Position numbers and translations under genes: made by a program
In this document: positions 1-7,090 of the stretch, piece by piece
How positions within the stretch are numbered: the stretch's first letter is position 1
Layout: every line of letters begins with the position of its first letter
Notes under the pieces: model-generated
Databases searched by the model: none
What the model saw: only the letters and a program-made list of their open reading frames with translations
Told to the model about the DNA's origin: nothing
Origin: Rhodospirillaceae bacterium
GTDB lineage: Bacteria > Pseudomonadota > Alphaproteobacteria > Micavibrionales > UBA2020
Assembly: GCA_003524565.1 (NCBI GenBank)
Contig: DQGU01000141.1
Coordinates: 1 to 13,159 of the forward strand
Direction of reading: 5' to 3'
Length of the DNA stretch: 13,159 bases

Positions 1-55
<55 letters not shown>

Positions 56-299
56 ATCGGCGCGGATGGGGCTAAAGATAGCCAGCCTGACCGGACAGGG
101 GCGCAAATTACACCACTTTTCCAAAATAAACAAGCATCGTTTCCGCCCCTGCCAAACGCCCGTTTTCGCAATCTTTTTCAGCCATTTAGCCCTGCGCGCG
201 CCCGTGCTGCCGTAAAAAGCACCCATTAAAAAAGGAGCCTGCCTTTCAGCAACTCCCGTGTAGTGCATAGTTCCGGTGATTTTAGTCGGAAGTCAGGGC
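56..299. other. Intergenic region between the small Gly-rich gene and tRNA-Thr
   Basis: I see no convincing gene in this 244-nt stretch. A minus-strand open frame at 35-268 runs into the tRNA, has no clear ribosome binding site and resembles nothing I know. On the minus strand a 5-bp hairpin (AAAGG/CCTTT, 231-246) followed by T residues could be a weak terminator for the upstream gene. A possible tRNA promoter (-10 TGTAAT at 107-112) lies nearer the tRNA. Both are low-confidence readings. Confidence 0.4.
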
Positions 300-638
300 T
301 TAATCGCAGCCACCGCCCCCGCCGCCATCTCCGCCGCCGCCACCGCTATCGCAGGAGCCGCCGCTGTCGTAGCTGCCGGAAGAGCCGCTATCGCCCGACG
401 AATACCAGATAGGGCTGGTATGGATATAAGTATCATCCGACGTGCGGCGGCTGGTGCTGCCGTATCCGGGGGATGATGCCGTGCGGCGTTTGGCGACGCT
501 GCGGGTGGATGAACCGCCGGTCGATTTGCGGTTGGTATTGGCGGCGTCGAAACTGCGGCCGAGGCCGCTTTCCTGCGCCTTCTCTTCGGTGGAACGTCCG
601 GTTACGCGTGCGAATACACGCTTGAGCCAATTGCTCAT
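300..638 (-). CDS. Small Ser/Arg protein with Gly-rich, Cys-bracketed C-terminal tail, function unknown
   Basis: A 112-residue protein of unrecognised function. The ATG at 638 is chosen because AAAGGAGAC lies a few bases upstream; an in-frame extension of 20 residues has no such site. Residues 1-15 (MSNWLKRVFARVTG) could form a short basic amphipathic helix. Residues 35-75 are rich in Ser, Thr and Arg and probably disordered. From about residue 80 the chain is almost only Ser, Gly and Asp, ending in a Gly tract (99-110) flanked by two Cys-Asp pairs (Cys96, Cys111), the only cysteines. There is no signal peptide or membrane segment. Gly-rich tails with a few cysteines occur at the ends of many small uncharacterised bacterial proteins; a metal or surface role would be a guess. 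The Gly codons form a GGC/GGT-type trinucleotide run that could vary in length. Confidence 0.68.
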   Translation of the reverse strand: MSNWLKRVFARVTGRSTEEKAQESGLGRSFDAANTNRKSTGGSSTRSVAKRRTASSPGYGSTSRRTSDDTYIHTSPIWYSSGDSGSSGSYDSGGSCDSGGGGGDGGGGGGCD

Positions 639-883
639 GCTGTCTCCTTTGGTTGAGTTGTGGGGGATTTCAGTGATGTAAGATGTGATGTTTTTCATGC
701 TTACAATTTTAGCCTAGCGGTGCTTTTGTACCGCGTCCAGCACGGCGTGAAAAACGCATTAAATTCAAATACATCACCCCCATATATACTCAGAATCGGA
801 CGAATAATGCTCCTGAATCACTTAATGCACTGGCGCATTTCCGCGCTTGACCCCGCCCCCGCGCCGCCGTTAGTTTCGTGCGC
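639..883. other. Divergent intergenic region with promoter candidates and an inverted repeat
   Basis: This 245-nt gap separates the minus-strand Gly-rich gene from the plus-strand 50-aa gene and dcd. Going right, TATACT (785-790) is a good -10 match, but the -35 region (AATTCA) is poor. TTGACC at 847-852 is a good -35 match without a clear -10. Going left, TAAAAT (complement of 706-711) is a possible -10. An inverted repeat TGTAAG-N17-CTTACA spans 677-705 and could be an operator for the leftward gene. I see no further gene here. Confidence 0.4.
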
Positions 884-1036
884 ATGACCAACGACAAAAA
901 CAAACCCGCAAACAAAAAGGCCGCCGCGCGTGCCGAAGCGCTGCGCGCGAACCTGATGAAGCGCAAGCAGCAAACCCGCGCCCGCGCCGAACAACCGGAC
1001 ACGCAGACACACCCGACAAACGAAAAGGAAGACTGA
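884..1036 (+). CDS. 50-aa basic protein encoded just upstream of dcd
   Basis: An ATG at 884 opens a 50-codon frame ending in TGA at 1034-1036, two bases before the dcd start. The product is highly charged (Lys, Arg, Asp, Glu, Asn), with the core ARAEALRANLMKRKQQTRAR predicted to be one long amphipathic helix. From memory, alphaproteobacterial genomes carry similar short proteins with an ALRxNLxxRKxQxRAR core, so I believe this is a real conserved gene; its function is unknown. It has no cysteines, signal peptide or membrane segment. The dcd ribosome binding site (AAGGAAG) lies in its last codons, so the two genes are probably co-transcribed and translationally coupled. No strong ribosome binding site precedes this ATG, which lowers confidence. 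A leader-peptide role for dcd is the alternative. Confidence 0.62.
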   Translation: MTNDKNKPANKKAAARAEALRANLMKRKQQTRARAEQPDTQTHPTNEKED

Positions 1037-1038
1037 AC

Positions 1039-1593
1039 ATGCCCATCATGCCCGATAGCTGGATCCGCGAACAAGCGCTCAACCACGGCATGATTACGCC
1101 GTTCGAAGAACGCCTGAAACGCGAGGGCGTGATTTCATACGGCCTGTCTTCCTACGGCTATGACTGCCGCCTGTCGGATGAGTTTATGATTTTCACCAAT
1201 GTCGATAACGCGATTGTTGACCCCAAAAATTTCAGCAACGACAGCTTTGTCACGCGCAAGACCGACGTTTGCGTCATTCCGCCCAATTCCTTCGTGCTGT
1301 GCCGCACGGTGGAAACGTTTAAAATCCCGCGCGACGTGCTGGTGGTCTGCCTTGGCAAAAGCACCTACGCACGCTGCGGCCTTATCGTGAACGTAACCCC
1401 GCTGGAGCCGGAATGGGAAGGTCAGGTCACGCTGGAAATTTCCAACACCACCCCCCTGCCCGCCAAAGTCTATGCGAACGAAGGCATCGCGCAGTTCCTG
1501 TTTTTCCAAGGGGCAACGCCCTGCGAAGTGTCCTACGCCGACCGCGCCGGCAAATACATGAAACAAGCAGGCGTCACGTTGCCGAAGATGTAA
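1039..1593 (+). CDS. dcd: dCTP deaminase
   Basis: Deaminates dCTP to dUTP in the cytoplasm, feeding dUTPase and so dTMP synthesis. The 184-residue length is usual for the long form found in Alphaproteobacteria. The active-site segment GKSTYARCG (106-114) carries the conserved Ser and Arg112, and the catalytic Glu is Glu133 in VTLEISN. The N-terminal MPDSWIR and the SSYGYDCRLSDEF segment (37-49) are also typical. The bifunctional DCD/DUT form is less likely, because the alignment follows ordinary Dcd throughout. The ATG at 1039 has AAGGAAG just upstream, inside the end of the preceding small gene. A likely intrinsic terminator lies at 1642-1668. Nothing unusual is seen in the sequence. Confidence 0.97.
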   Translation: MPIMPDSWIREQALNHGMITPFEERLKREGVISYGLSSYGYDCRLSDEFMIFTNVDNAIVDPKNFSNDSFVTRKTDVCVIPPNSFVLCRTVETFKIPRDVLVVCLGKSTYARCGLIVNVTPLEPEWEGQVTLEISNTTPLPAKVYANEGIAQFLFFQGATPCEVSYADRAGKYMKQAGVTLPKM

Positions 1594-1629
1594 GCGGCGC
1601 GCGCGTAAAACTTAAATGAAAAAGAAAAA

Positions 1630-3120
1630 TCAGGACGGCTTGGACGGCATGCTCAGGCCGCCTTTTTTCTGTGCGCCGATGCTGGCGTATTCGGGCGGTT
1701 TGCCGCCGAGGCGTTGCAGCATTTCGCGCGCCTCCGCGATGGCTTCCTGACGCGGAATGTCTTCGAACTTCAGGATGGTCATGTTGCTGCCCTGTTTGAT
1801 TTCAGGGTCGCGGAAGATCACCTGCTGCGTCCAGAAATTGAACGTCATGGTCAGGCCTTTTTCTTTGACGTCGATACTGGCGTCGCTCGCCTTCACATAG
1901 CGGTTATGGTCGATGGGCGGCGGCGGCGGCGGCGGTGGCGGCGGCGGTTCATACCCCGGCTGGAACAAAATCAGGTAATCGGCCAGCTCCGCCTTGCCTT
2001 TTTTCTTATGTTCCTGCGCATGGTCATAGGCAATCATGCCCGCATTATCCGGCTGCTGCGTATCGACATCATGCTTCACAATCAGCATTTTGACGGCTTC
2101 GGTATGCTGCCCTTTGGTCGCCAGAATAAGCGCGGTTTCGCCCTTGTCGTTCACGGCATCTTTTTCGGCGCCGGCGCGCAGCAGCACTTCGGCCGCACGC
2201 GCATGACCGTTTTCGGCAGAGAGCAAAAAGGCGCGGTTCAGCACCGCAATATCCACCTGCTCCGCCCCTGACGCTTCGCGCATTTTTTTCATGATAGTGT
2301 TCATGAGCGAGACGGAGCCCTGCTGCGCGGCCACATCCAGCGGCAAGCGACCGCGCTCATCGGCCATGTCCACGCGCGCACCCCTGCCGATAAGCGATTG
2401 CGCCATGTCAAAATTCTGGCTGCCAATCGCGATATGCAGCAAGGTACGACCACCACGCAAAACGGCATCGATATCGAATTCCGGCCGCGCCGTCAGCGCA
2501 TCCAGCGCGGCGACGTTGGATTTCGCCACCGCCGAATGTGCGAGCCCGTACCCCGCCGAAAGCCCGACGTTGATATCCGGAATTTTGTCCAGAAGCGGTT
2601 GGAAATAATGCGGATGACCGCCTTGTTCGATAACCTCGCGCAGCAGGGCGAAAACCTGCATGCTGTCACGGTCCCCCGCGACGGGCTGCGGCAGGCGGTC
2701 GAGGCAACCGCTTTTCAGCATCGCATCCATGCTCTGCCAGTCGCGCTGCGAAATCGCCTGCGATAGCGGGGTTTGCCCGTGTTTGTTTTTCAAAAGCCCA
2801 TCGCCGCCTTTTTCCAGCATCAACGCGAGGATGTCGCGGTGCGCCCGGCGTGCGACATAGTGCATCGGCGTATTGCCGCTGTCACCCGACGGCAGGTTCG
2901 GGTTCGCCCCGCCTTCCAAAAGCAGGCGGCAGCGTTCACGCGCGTCACTTGAATAATACTGTTCGGCCGCCCAGGCCAAAACGCAGGCATCGGTTTCGGG
3001 CGCTATCATATCGGGATCGCCCCCACGCGCCAACGCCTGACGGATAGGCTCTTCCTTTCCGCCTTTCAGCGCCGTCCACAAAGCGGCATTGCGTTCTTTC
3101 TGGCTGAGCCCCAGAACCAT
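1630..3120 (-). CDS. Ankyrin-repeat protein with an 11-proline hinge and an unassigned C-terminal domain
   Basis: A 496-residue protein. Ankyrin-type units fill about residues 10-385; the clearest carry the G-x-TPL-H type signature at about 82 (GNTPMHYVA), 115 (GQTPLSQAI), 224 (GRTLLHIAI), 257 (GRLPLDVAA) and 327 (GETALILAT), each followed by a helix and a loop such as GGANPN. Less regular units lie between. Eleven consecutive prolines (392-402) separate these from a C-terminal region of about 94 residues (FNFWTQQVIFRD, then a helix IPRQEAIAEAREMLQRLGG) that I cannot assign. There is no signal peptide or membrane segment, so it is probably cytoplasmic or exported by an unseen route. The ATG at 3120 is preferred: AAGGA lies 8 nt upstream, whereas a TTG at 3141 would add seven residues. 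Ankyrin repeats bind proteins; the partner is unknown. Confidence 0.85.
   Translation of the reverse strand: MVLGLSQKERNAALWTALKGGKEEPIRQALARGGDPDMIAPETDACVLAWAAEQYYSSDARERCRLLLEGGANPNLPSGDSGNTPMHYVARRAHRDILALMLEKGGDGLLKNKHGQTPLSQAISQRDWQSMDAMLKSGCLDRLPQPVAGDRDSMQVFALLREVIEQGGHPHYFQPLLDKIPDINVGLSAGYGLAHSAVAKSNVAALDALTARPEFDIDAVLRGGRTLLHIAIGSQNFDMAQSLIGRGARVDMADERGRLPLDVAAQQGSVSLMNTIMKKMREASGAEQVDIAVLNRAFLLSAENGHARAAEVLLRAGAEKDAVNDKGETALILATKGQHTEAVKMLIVKHDVDTQQPDNAGMIAYDHAQEHKKKGKAELADYLILFQPGYEPPPPPPPPPPPIDHNRYVKASDASIDVKEKGLTMTFNFWTQQVIFRDPEIKQGSNMTILKFEDIPRQEAIAEAREMLQRLGGKPPEYASIGAQKKGGLSMPSKPS
1642..1668 (+). terminator. Probable intrinsic terminator of dcd
   Basis: The plus strand can fold as GG-(A bulge)-CGGC, an 8-nt loop, then GCCGCC, followed directly by six T residues (1663-1668). 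It lies about 50 nt after the dcd stop and inside the 3' end of the convergent ankyrin gene, where it reads on the other strand as codons for Lys-Lys-Gly-Gly-Leu-Ser-Met-Pro. The bulged stem makes it only moderately strong. Confidence 0.45.
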
Positions 3121-3150
3121 CCTGTGTATCCTTATTTGCAAGAGAGCACA

Positions 3151-3179
3151 GGTATAAAATGTTTACATATCGGGGTCAA
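3151..3179 (-). promoter_or_regulatory. Sigma70-type promoter of the ankyrin gene
   Basis: On the minus strand, TTGACC (3174-3179) and TATACC (3151-3156) are separated by exactly 17 nt. Transcription would begin near 3144, giving a leader of about 24 nt with AAGGA before the ATG at 3120. The -35 element matches five of six consensus bases and the -10 four of six. Confidence 0.6.
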
Positions 3180-3230
3180 CCCTTATCGCCCCTTGCCGCC
3201 CCTTGGGACTCAAGGCAATATCGGAGGCAG

Positions 3231-3275
3231 ATGCGCCCGCGCAAACGGCGGGATGCGCAGCTTTTCATGCGGTGA
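3231..3275 (+). promoter_or_regulatory. Possible 14-codon leader ORF overlapping the DHH gene start
   Basis: ATG at 3231 opens a 14-codon frame, mostly basic (MRPRKRRDAQLFMR), that stops at TGA 3273-3275. GGAGG lies 3 nt before the ATG, closer than ideal. The stop overlaps the proposed GTG start of the DHH gene as GTGA, an arrangement often used for termination-reinitiation. It may be a coupling leader, or chance. Confidence 0.3.
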
Positions 3276-4318
3276 AACCTTTGAATTATAAATACAATCG
3301 GCATCTTCTGGTCATTTACCACATGGACTGCATCGACGGCCTTGCCTCGGCCTGGGCGGTGCATTGCAAATGGGGGGGCGATGCGGACGTGCGCCTCGAC
3401 TACATCCCCTATGGCCACCACAATATCGAAGAGGCTGAAAACACCATCCGCGGCCATCTGGCTGGCGAAGGCATCGCCGAGACCATGGACGTCGTTTTCG
3501 TCGATGTCGCGCCCACCCGCGCCTTCCTGACCGAGCTTTTGACGCCGCCCGCCCGCGCCGCGCGCGTGGTTGTCGCCGACCACCACAAAAGCGCGGCAGA
3601 GCAGCTGCAAGGCTTCGCCCCGCCCGCAGGCGACGGCGTGCCCGAATTGCACCTGCGCATTGATGCCAAGCATCCCTCCGCCGCCAATATGGTCTGGGAA
3701 TATCTTTTCCCCGATACGCTGCCGCCCGTGTTTTTCAAGCTTATCGCCAAGATGGATTTGGGGCAGAATTTGCTGGAGAGCGAAAACGATTACGCCGCCG
3801 CCGCACTGGTCGATTCCAAAAACATCACATCGATTGAAACGGCGTTCCAATCGTTTCTGGCGATGTCGCATTTGTCGATGGAAGACCTTGTCGCGCTTGG
3901 CCGCAACATCATGCACGACCAGGATACGCGCATCAGCAAACTGGACGACAACGTCATGTATGCGCCCCTGCAACTGGCCGAAGGCGCCGCGCCCGTCTGG
4001 GTGCCGCTGGTCAATGCGGATGTGCAGAACTTCGGGCGTTATATATCCACATGGCTTGTCCAGCTGGGTGAGAAGACCCAATCCGGCCTTGGCGGGGCAT
4101 GGTATGTGCAGGGTAATGGCTCTGTCACCATCAGCCTGCGCTCGGACGGCGCGCCCGATGCCAGCGCGGTTGCCGCCTATCTGTGCAAGGCCTTCGGCAT
4201 TCGCGGCGGCGGGCACAGCACCAGCGCCGCAGTGCATTTTTCCTCCCTCGCCGCGTTCCAGCAGCATATAAAACTGCACAGCGCCGCCGAAATGAACCGT
4301 ATCCACAAGTCGGCTTAA
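3272..4318 (+). CDS. DHH-superfamily phosphoesterase, NrnB/COG2404-like
   Basis: Metal-dependent phosphoesterase of the DHH/DHHA1 superfamily, closest by motif to the group containing oligoribonuclease NrnB and cyclic-nucleotide phosphodiesterases. It probably cleaves short oligonucleotides or a related phosphodiester in the cytoplasm; the substrate is not shown by the sequence. With the GTG start the protein has 348 residues. Motif I is YHMDCIDGLASAW (His17, Asp19, Asp22), motif II VFVDVAP (Asp78), motif III the DHH triad (103-105), motif IV the Asp in KMDLGQN (162). The C-terminal DHHA1 signature is GIRGGGHSTSA (309-319). The start is uncertain: GTG 3272 overlaps the stop of a short leader frame, TTG 3281 is possible, and TTG 3203 would add 23 residues. 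It is divergent from the ankyrin gene, and I see no clear rightward promoter. Confidence 0.85.
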   Translation: MKPLNYKYNRHLLVIYHMDCIDGLASAWAVHCKWGGDADVRLDYIPYGHHNIEEAENTIRGHLAGEGIAETMDVVFVDVAPTRAFLTELLTPPARAARVVVADHHKSAAEQLQGFAPPAGDGVPELHLRIDAKHPSAANMVWEYLFPDTLPPVFFKLIAKMDLGQNLLESENDYAAAALVDSKNITSIETAFQSFLAMSHLSMEDLVALGRNIMHDQDTRISKLDDNVMYAPLQLAEGAAPVWVPLVNADVQNFGRYISTWLVQLGEKTQSGLGGAWYVQGNGSVTISLRSDGAPDASAVAAYLCKAFGIRGGGHSTSAAVHFSSLAAFQQHIKLHSAAEMNRIHKSA

Positions 4319-4421
4319 GGTACTGGTTATATAAATTTCTACTGTTTATTATGAATAATAAGAGCAAATTTCCACGCCGCAAGACTTGAAGTCATCGCCG
4401 CTTTTATGAGAAAAAGCAGGC
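4319..4421 (+). promoter_or_regulatory. AT-rich gap upstream of murA, likely promoter region
   Basis: A markedly AT-rich 60-nt patch (about 4327-4372) in otherwise GC-rich DNA, with a short inverted repeat TTATT-ATG-AATAA. A loose pair TTATAT-N17-TATGAA could be the promoter of the murA unit, but the -35 match is poor. No terminator for the DHH gene is visible, so read-through into murA is possible. Confidence 0.35.
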
Positions 4422-5705
4422 ATGGAAAAAATTCGCATATACGGCGGCCACGAACTGAATGGCCACATCGACATCAGCGGCGCGAAAAACGCGGCGCTGC
4501 CCCTTATGACCGCAGCCATCCTGACGGGCGAGCCGCTGACGCTGAACCGCGTCCCCGACCTCAAGGACGTCGGCTCGCTTTGCGCTGTGCTGAACAAGCT
4601 GGGCGTGAAGACGGCTTACGACCCGGCTTCAAAACGCATGACGCTGGACGCCACAAACATCACCAGCTGCGTCGCGCCCTATGAACTGGTCAGCCAGATG
4701 CGCGCGAGCATTCTGGTGCTCGGCCCCCTGCTGGCGCGCCATGGCGAAGCAAAAGTGTCCCTGCCCGGCGGCTGTGCCATCGGTTCGCGCCCCGTTGATT
4801 TGCACATCGACGGCCTTGCGCAAATGGGCGCGGAGATTTCGCTTGAAGACGGCTACATCAACGCCAAGGCGCCTGCGGGCGGCCTTAAAGGCGCACAAAT
4901 CCATTTTGCCAAAGTTTCCGTCGGCGCAACTGAAAACCTTTTGATGGCGGCCACGCTGGCCAAGGGCACCACGGTGCTTTTCAACGCCGCGCGCGAGCCG
5001 GAAATCGTTGACCTCGGCGAGTGCCTGATTGCCATGGGCGCAGATATTCAGGGCCTCGGCACCGATAAAATCACCATCCGCGGCGTATCCTCGCTCAAAG
5101 GTATCACACATGCCGTCGTTGCCGACCGTATCGAGGCCGGCACCTTCATCATGGCCGCGGCCATGACGGGCGGCACGCTGACGCTGAACCACGCGGACAA
5201 CCGCCATATCCATTATTTGTTGGAGCCGCTGCACAAAGCCGGCGTCAGCCTGGTCGAAAACGAAGCCGAGCACAGCATCACCGTCAAACGCGTGCGTGAC
5301 CGCCTGCGCGGCATCGACGTGATGACGGAGCCGTATCCCGGCTTCCCCACCGACCTGCAAGCACAGCTGATGTCCATGCTGACGATTGCCGAGGGTGCGG
5401 GCATGGTCACCGAAACGATTTTCGAAAACCGTTTCATGCACGCGCCGGAGCTTATCCGCATGGGCGCGAATATCACCGTGCATGGCTCTTCCGCCCTTGT
5501 GCGCGGCGTGCCGATGCTGAAAGGCGCGGATGTGATGGCGACAGATTTGCGCGCCTCGGTGTCTCTCGTTCTGGCGGGACTTGTCGCCAAGGGCGCGACC
5601 ACGGTGCACCGCATTTATCACCTTGACCGCGGGTATGAAAACATCGTCGAGAAACTCTCCGGCGTCGGCGCCAAGCTGGAACGCCTGAAGGAAGAGGCAG
5701 CCTGA
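4422..5705 (+). CDS. murA: UDP-N-acetylglucosamine 1-carboxyvinyltransferase
   Basis: Transfers enolpyruvate from phosphoenolpyruvate to UDP-GlcNAc, the first committed step of peptidoglycan synthesis, in the cytoplasm. At 427 residues it is a normal full-length MurA with the two-domain inside-out barrel. Conserved residues are in place: Lys22-Asn23 in GAKNA, Arg94 in SQMRAS, the fosfomycin-target Cys118 in PGGCAIGSRPVDLH, Asp311 in GFPTDLQAQ, Arg377 in ATDLRAS and Arg403 in YHLDRGYE. Because the loop residue is Cys and not Asp, the enzyme is expected to be fosfomycin-sensitive. The ribosome binding site (AGCAGG) is weak. The UPF0262 gene begins two bases after its stop, so this is the first gene of a tight plus-strand unit. 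Confidence 0.98.
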   Translation: MEKIRIYGGHELNGHIDISGAKNAALPLMTAAILTGEPLTLNRVPDLKDVGSLCAVLNKLGVKTAYDPASKRMTLDATNITSCVAPYELVSQMRASILVLGPLLARHGEAKVSLPGGCAIGSRPVDLHIDGLAQMGAEISLEDGYINAKAPAGGLKGAQIHFAKVSVGATENLLMAATLAKGTTVLFNAAREPEIVDLGECLIAMGADIQGLGTDKITIRGVSSLKGITHAVVADRIEAGTFIMAAAMTGGTLTLNHADNRHIHYLLEPLHKAGVSLVENEAEHSITVKRVRDRLRGIDVMTEPYPGFPTDLQAQLMSMLTIAEGAGMVTETIFENRFMHAPELIRMGANITVHGSSALVRGVPMLKGADVMATDLRASVSLVLAGLVAKGATTVHRIYHLDRGYENIVEKLSGVGAKLERLKEEAA

Positions 5706-5707
5706 GC

Positions 5708-6232
5708 GTGAGCCCGCAAACCGGCCAGACCACCACCCCGCAGGCGGGCAAAATCATCGACGTCGTCCTCGATGGCGGCAGCCTGATGACCCGCTCCGCC
5801 GATATCGAAATGGAACGCCACCGCGCGATTTCCGACCTTCTGGTCGAAAACAGCTTCCGTCTTGCGCAGAATGATTCCGCACCCGGCCCCTATCACCTGC
5901 GCCTTGCCCTTTCGGCACTTGAACAGCGCGTGCACATCCGCGTGCGCTGCGTCATGAGCGCGCAGGAAGACGATATCAGCCTGCCCCTTGGCGGCCTGCG
6001 CAAGCACATCCACGACTATGTGATTTTATGCGACAATTTCTATAAAACCGCCCGCGCCGGACAGATGCACCGGCTGGAGGCGATTGACGCCGGCCGCCGC
6101 TCCATCCATGACGAGGGGGCGGAGATGCTGGCCGAAATGCTCGAAGAGCGCGTGATTCTGGATAAACTTACCGCACGGCGTTTATTTAGCCTCTTGTATG
6201 TGCTACACATGCGTGGCACAGAAGTGCTTTAA
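5708..6232 (+). CDS. UPF0262 family protein
   Basis: A 174-residue protein matching the UPF0262 family, which is largely confined to Alphaproteobacteria and has no established function. Recognisable segments are KIIDVVLD near residues 15-22, a central beta-rich stretch (GPYHLRLALS), a helix with DNFYKTARAGQ, the conserved IDAGRRSIHDEGAEML segment and a C-terminal RRLFSLLYVLHMRG. No signal peptide or membrane segment is seen. The GTG at 5708 is used as start; it lies two bases after the murA stop, with a GAGG inside the last murA codons, so translation is probably coupled. In many alphaproteobacteria this gene sits between hisD and infA; here hisD is absent and murA precedes it directly. Confidence 0.9.
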   Translation: MSPQTGQTTTPQAGKIIDVVLDGGSLMTRSADIEMERHRAISDLLVENSFRLAQNDSAPGPYHLRLALSALEQRVHIRVRCVMSAQEDDISLPLGGLRKHIHDYVILCDNFYKTARAGQMHRLEAIDAGRRSIHDEGAEMLAEMLEERVILDKLTARRLFSLLYVLHMRGTEVL

Positions 6233-6254
6233 CTTAACGAAAAACTGGAAAAAT

Positions 6255-6476
6255 ATGTCTGAAAAAGAAGACTTGATGAGTTTCGAAGGCTCCGTCACGG
6301 AACTCCTGCCCGATGCCAAATTCCGCGTGAAGCTGGACAACGGCCACATCATCCTCGCCCATAGCTCGGGCAAGATGCGTAAAAACAAAATCCGCATTCT
6401 CGAAGGCGACCGCGTCACTGTTGAAATGACCCCCTACGACCTGACCAAAGGCCGTATCACCTTCCGCCACAAATAA
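6255..6476 (+). CDS. infA: Translation initiation factor IF-1
   Basis: Binds the ribosomal A site of the 30S subunit and, with IF-2 and IF-3, guides start-codon selection. The 73-residue product is one S1/OB-fold domain of normal length, with the family signatures FRVKLDNGHIILAHSSGKMRKN, IRILEGDRVTVEMTPYDL and KGRITFRHK. The ATG at 6255 is chosen because it gives the family's usual N-terminus (MSEKEDLMSFEGSV); a longer in-frame extension from 6198 overlaps the previous gene and has no family match. It lies 22 nt after the UPF0262 stop and 11 nt before maf. Confidence 0.97.
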   Translation: MSEKEDLMSFEGSVTELLPDAKFRVKLDNGHIILAHSSGKMRKNKIRILEGDRVTVEMTPYDLTKGRITFRHK

Positions 6477-6487
6477 GGCGCCGCGCG

Positions 6488-7090
6488 ATGACAGCGGATA
6501 GCCTGCCGCGGCCCCTGCCACGGCTCATACTGGCCTCGGCTTCCCCGCGCCGTCTCGACCTTTTGCGTCAGATGCTCATCACGCCCGATGCGGTTGCGCC
6601 CGCCGACATCGACGAAACACCGAAAAAGGGCGAATTACCCCTCGCCTATGCGCAGCGCATCGCCGCGGAAAAAGCAGCCGCGGTCAAAGCCGCACATGCG
6701 GGTGCGGTTATTCTTTCTGCCGATACCGTGGTCGCCTGCGGCCGCCGCATATTGCCCAAGGCCGAGACAGAGGGCGAGGCGCGCGCCTGCCTTGCGCTTT
6801 TATCCGGCCGCCGCCACCGCGTGATTTCCGCTATATCCGTGATTGCCGCGGACGGCACGCAGCGCACCCGCCCCGTCACATCGACCGTCAAATTCAAACG
6901 CCTTTCCGCAGACGACATCGAGACCTATATCAAAAGCATGGAGTGGAAAGGCAAAGCCGGCGGCTATGCTATTCAGGGGCTTGCGGCGGCATTTGTGCCG
7001 TTTATCAGCGGCTCTTACACCGCCATCGTCGGCCTGCCACTCGCCGAAACCATGCAGATGCTGAAAGGTGCGGGATATGAGCGGGATTGA
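6488..7090 (+). CDS. maf: Maf-family nucleotide pyrophosphatase
   Basis: A 200-residue Maf/YhdE-type enzyme that hydrolyses nucleoside triphosphates (in characterised homologues dTTP, UTP or modified nucleotides) to monophosphates, clearing the nucleotide pool. Signature elements are SASPRR (17-22), the DIDET segment (40-44), SADTVV (77-82, with the catalytic Asp79), SGRRHRV (107-113) and KAGGYAIQG (156-164). Which substrate group it belongs to cannot be decided with certainty from sequence. The ATG at 6488 follows infA by 11 nt, and the last 14 nt overlap the start of the RNase gene, which supports co-translation. Confidence 0.95.
   Translation: MTADSLPRPLPRLILASASPRRLDLLRQMLITPDAVAPADIDETPKKGELPLAYAQRIAAEKAAAVKAAHAGAVILSADTVVACGRRILPKAETEGEARACLALLSGRRHRVISAISVIAADGTQRTRPVTSTVKFKRLSADDIETYIKSMEWKGKAGGYAIQGLAAAFVPFISGSYTAIVGLPLAETMQMLKGAGYERD

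Noticed and set aside
231..246. AAAGG/CCTTT hairpin with T run on the minus strand as a firm terminator
   Set aside because: The stem has only five pairs, three of them A-T, too weak to call with confidence.
276..476. An Ala-rich plus-strand frame
   Set aside because: It is the complement of the Gly-coding triplet repeats of the small minus-strand gene; poly-Ala follows from the repeat.
1915..1947. GGC triplet run read as a regulatory repeat or CRISPR-like array
   Set aside because: It encodes the proline hinge of the ankyrin protein on the minus strand and has no spacers.
3176..4306. A 376-codon minus-strand frame opposite the DHH phosphoesterase
   Set aside because: The plus strand carries all DHH and DHHA1 motifs; the antisense product is low in recognisable structure.
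4629..5621. A 330-codon minus-strand frame opposite murA
   Set aside because: murA is unmistakable on the plus strand, so this is a shadow frame.
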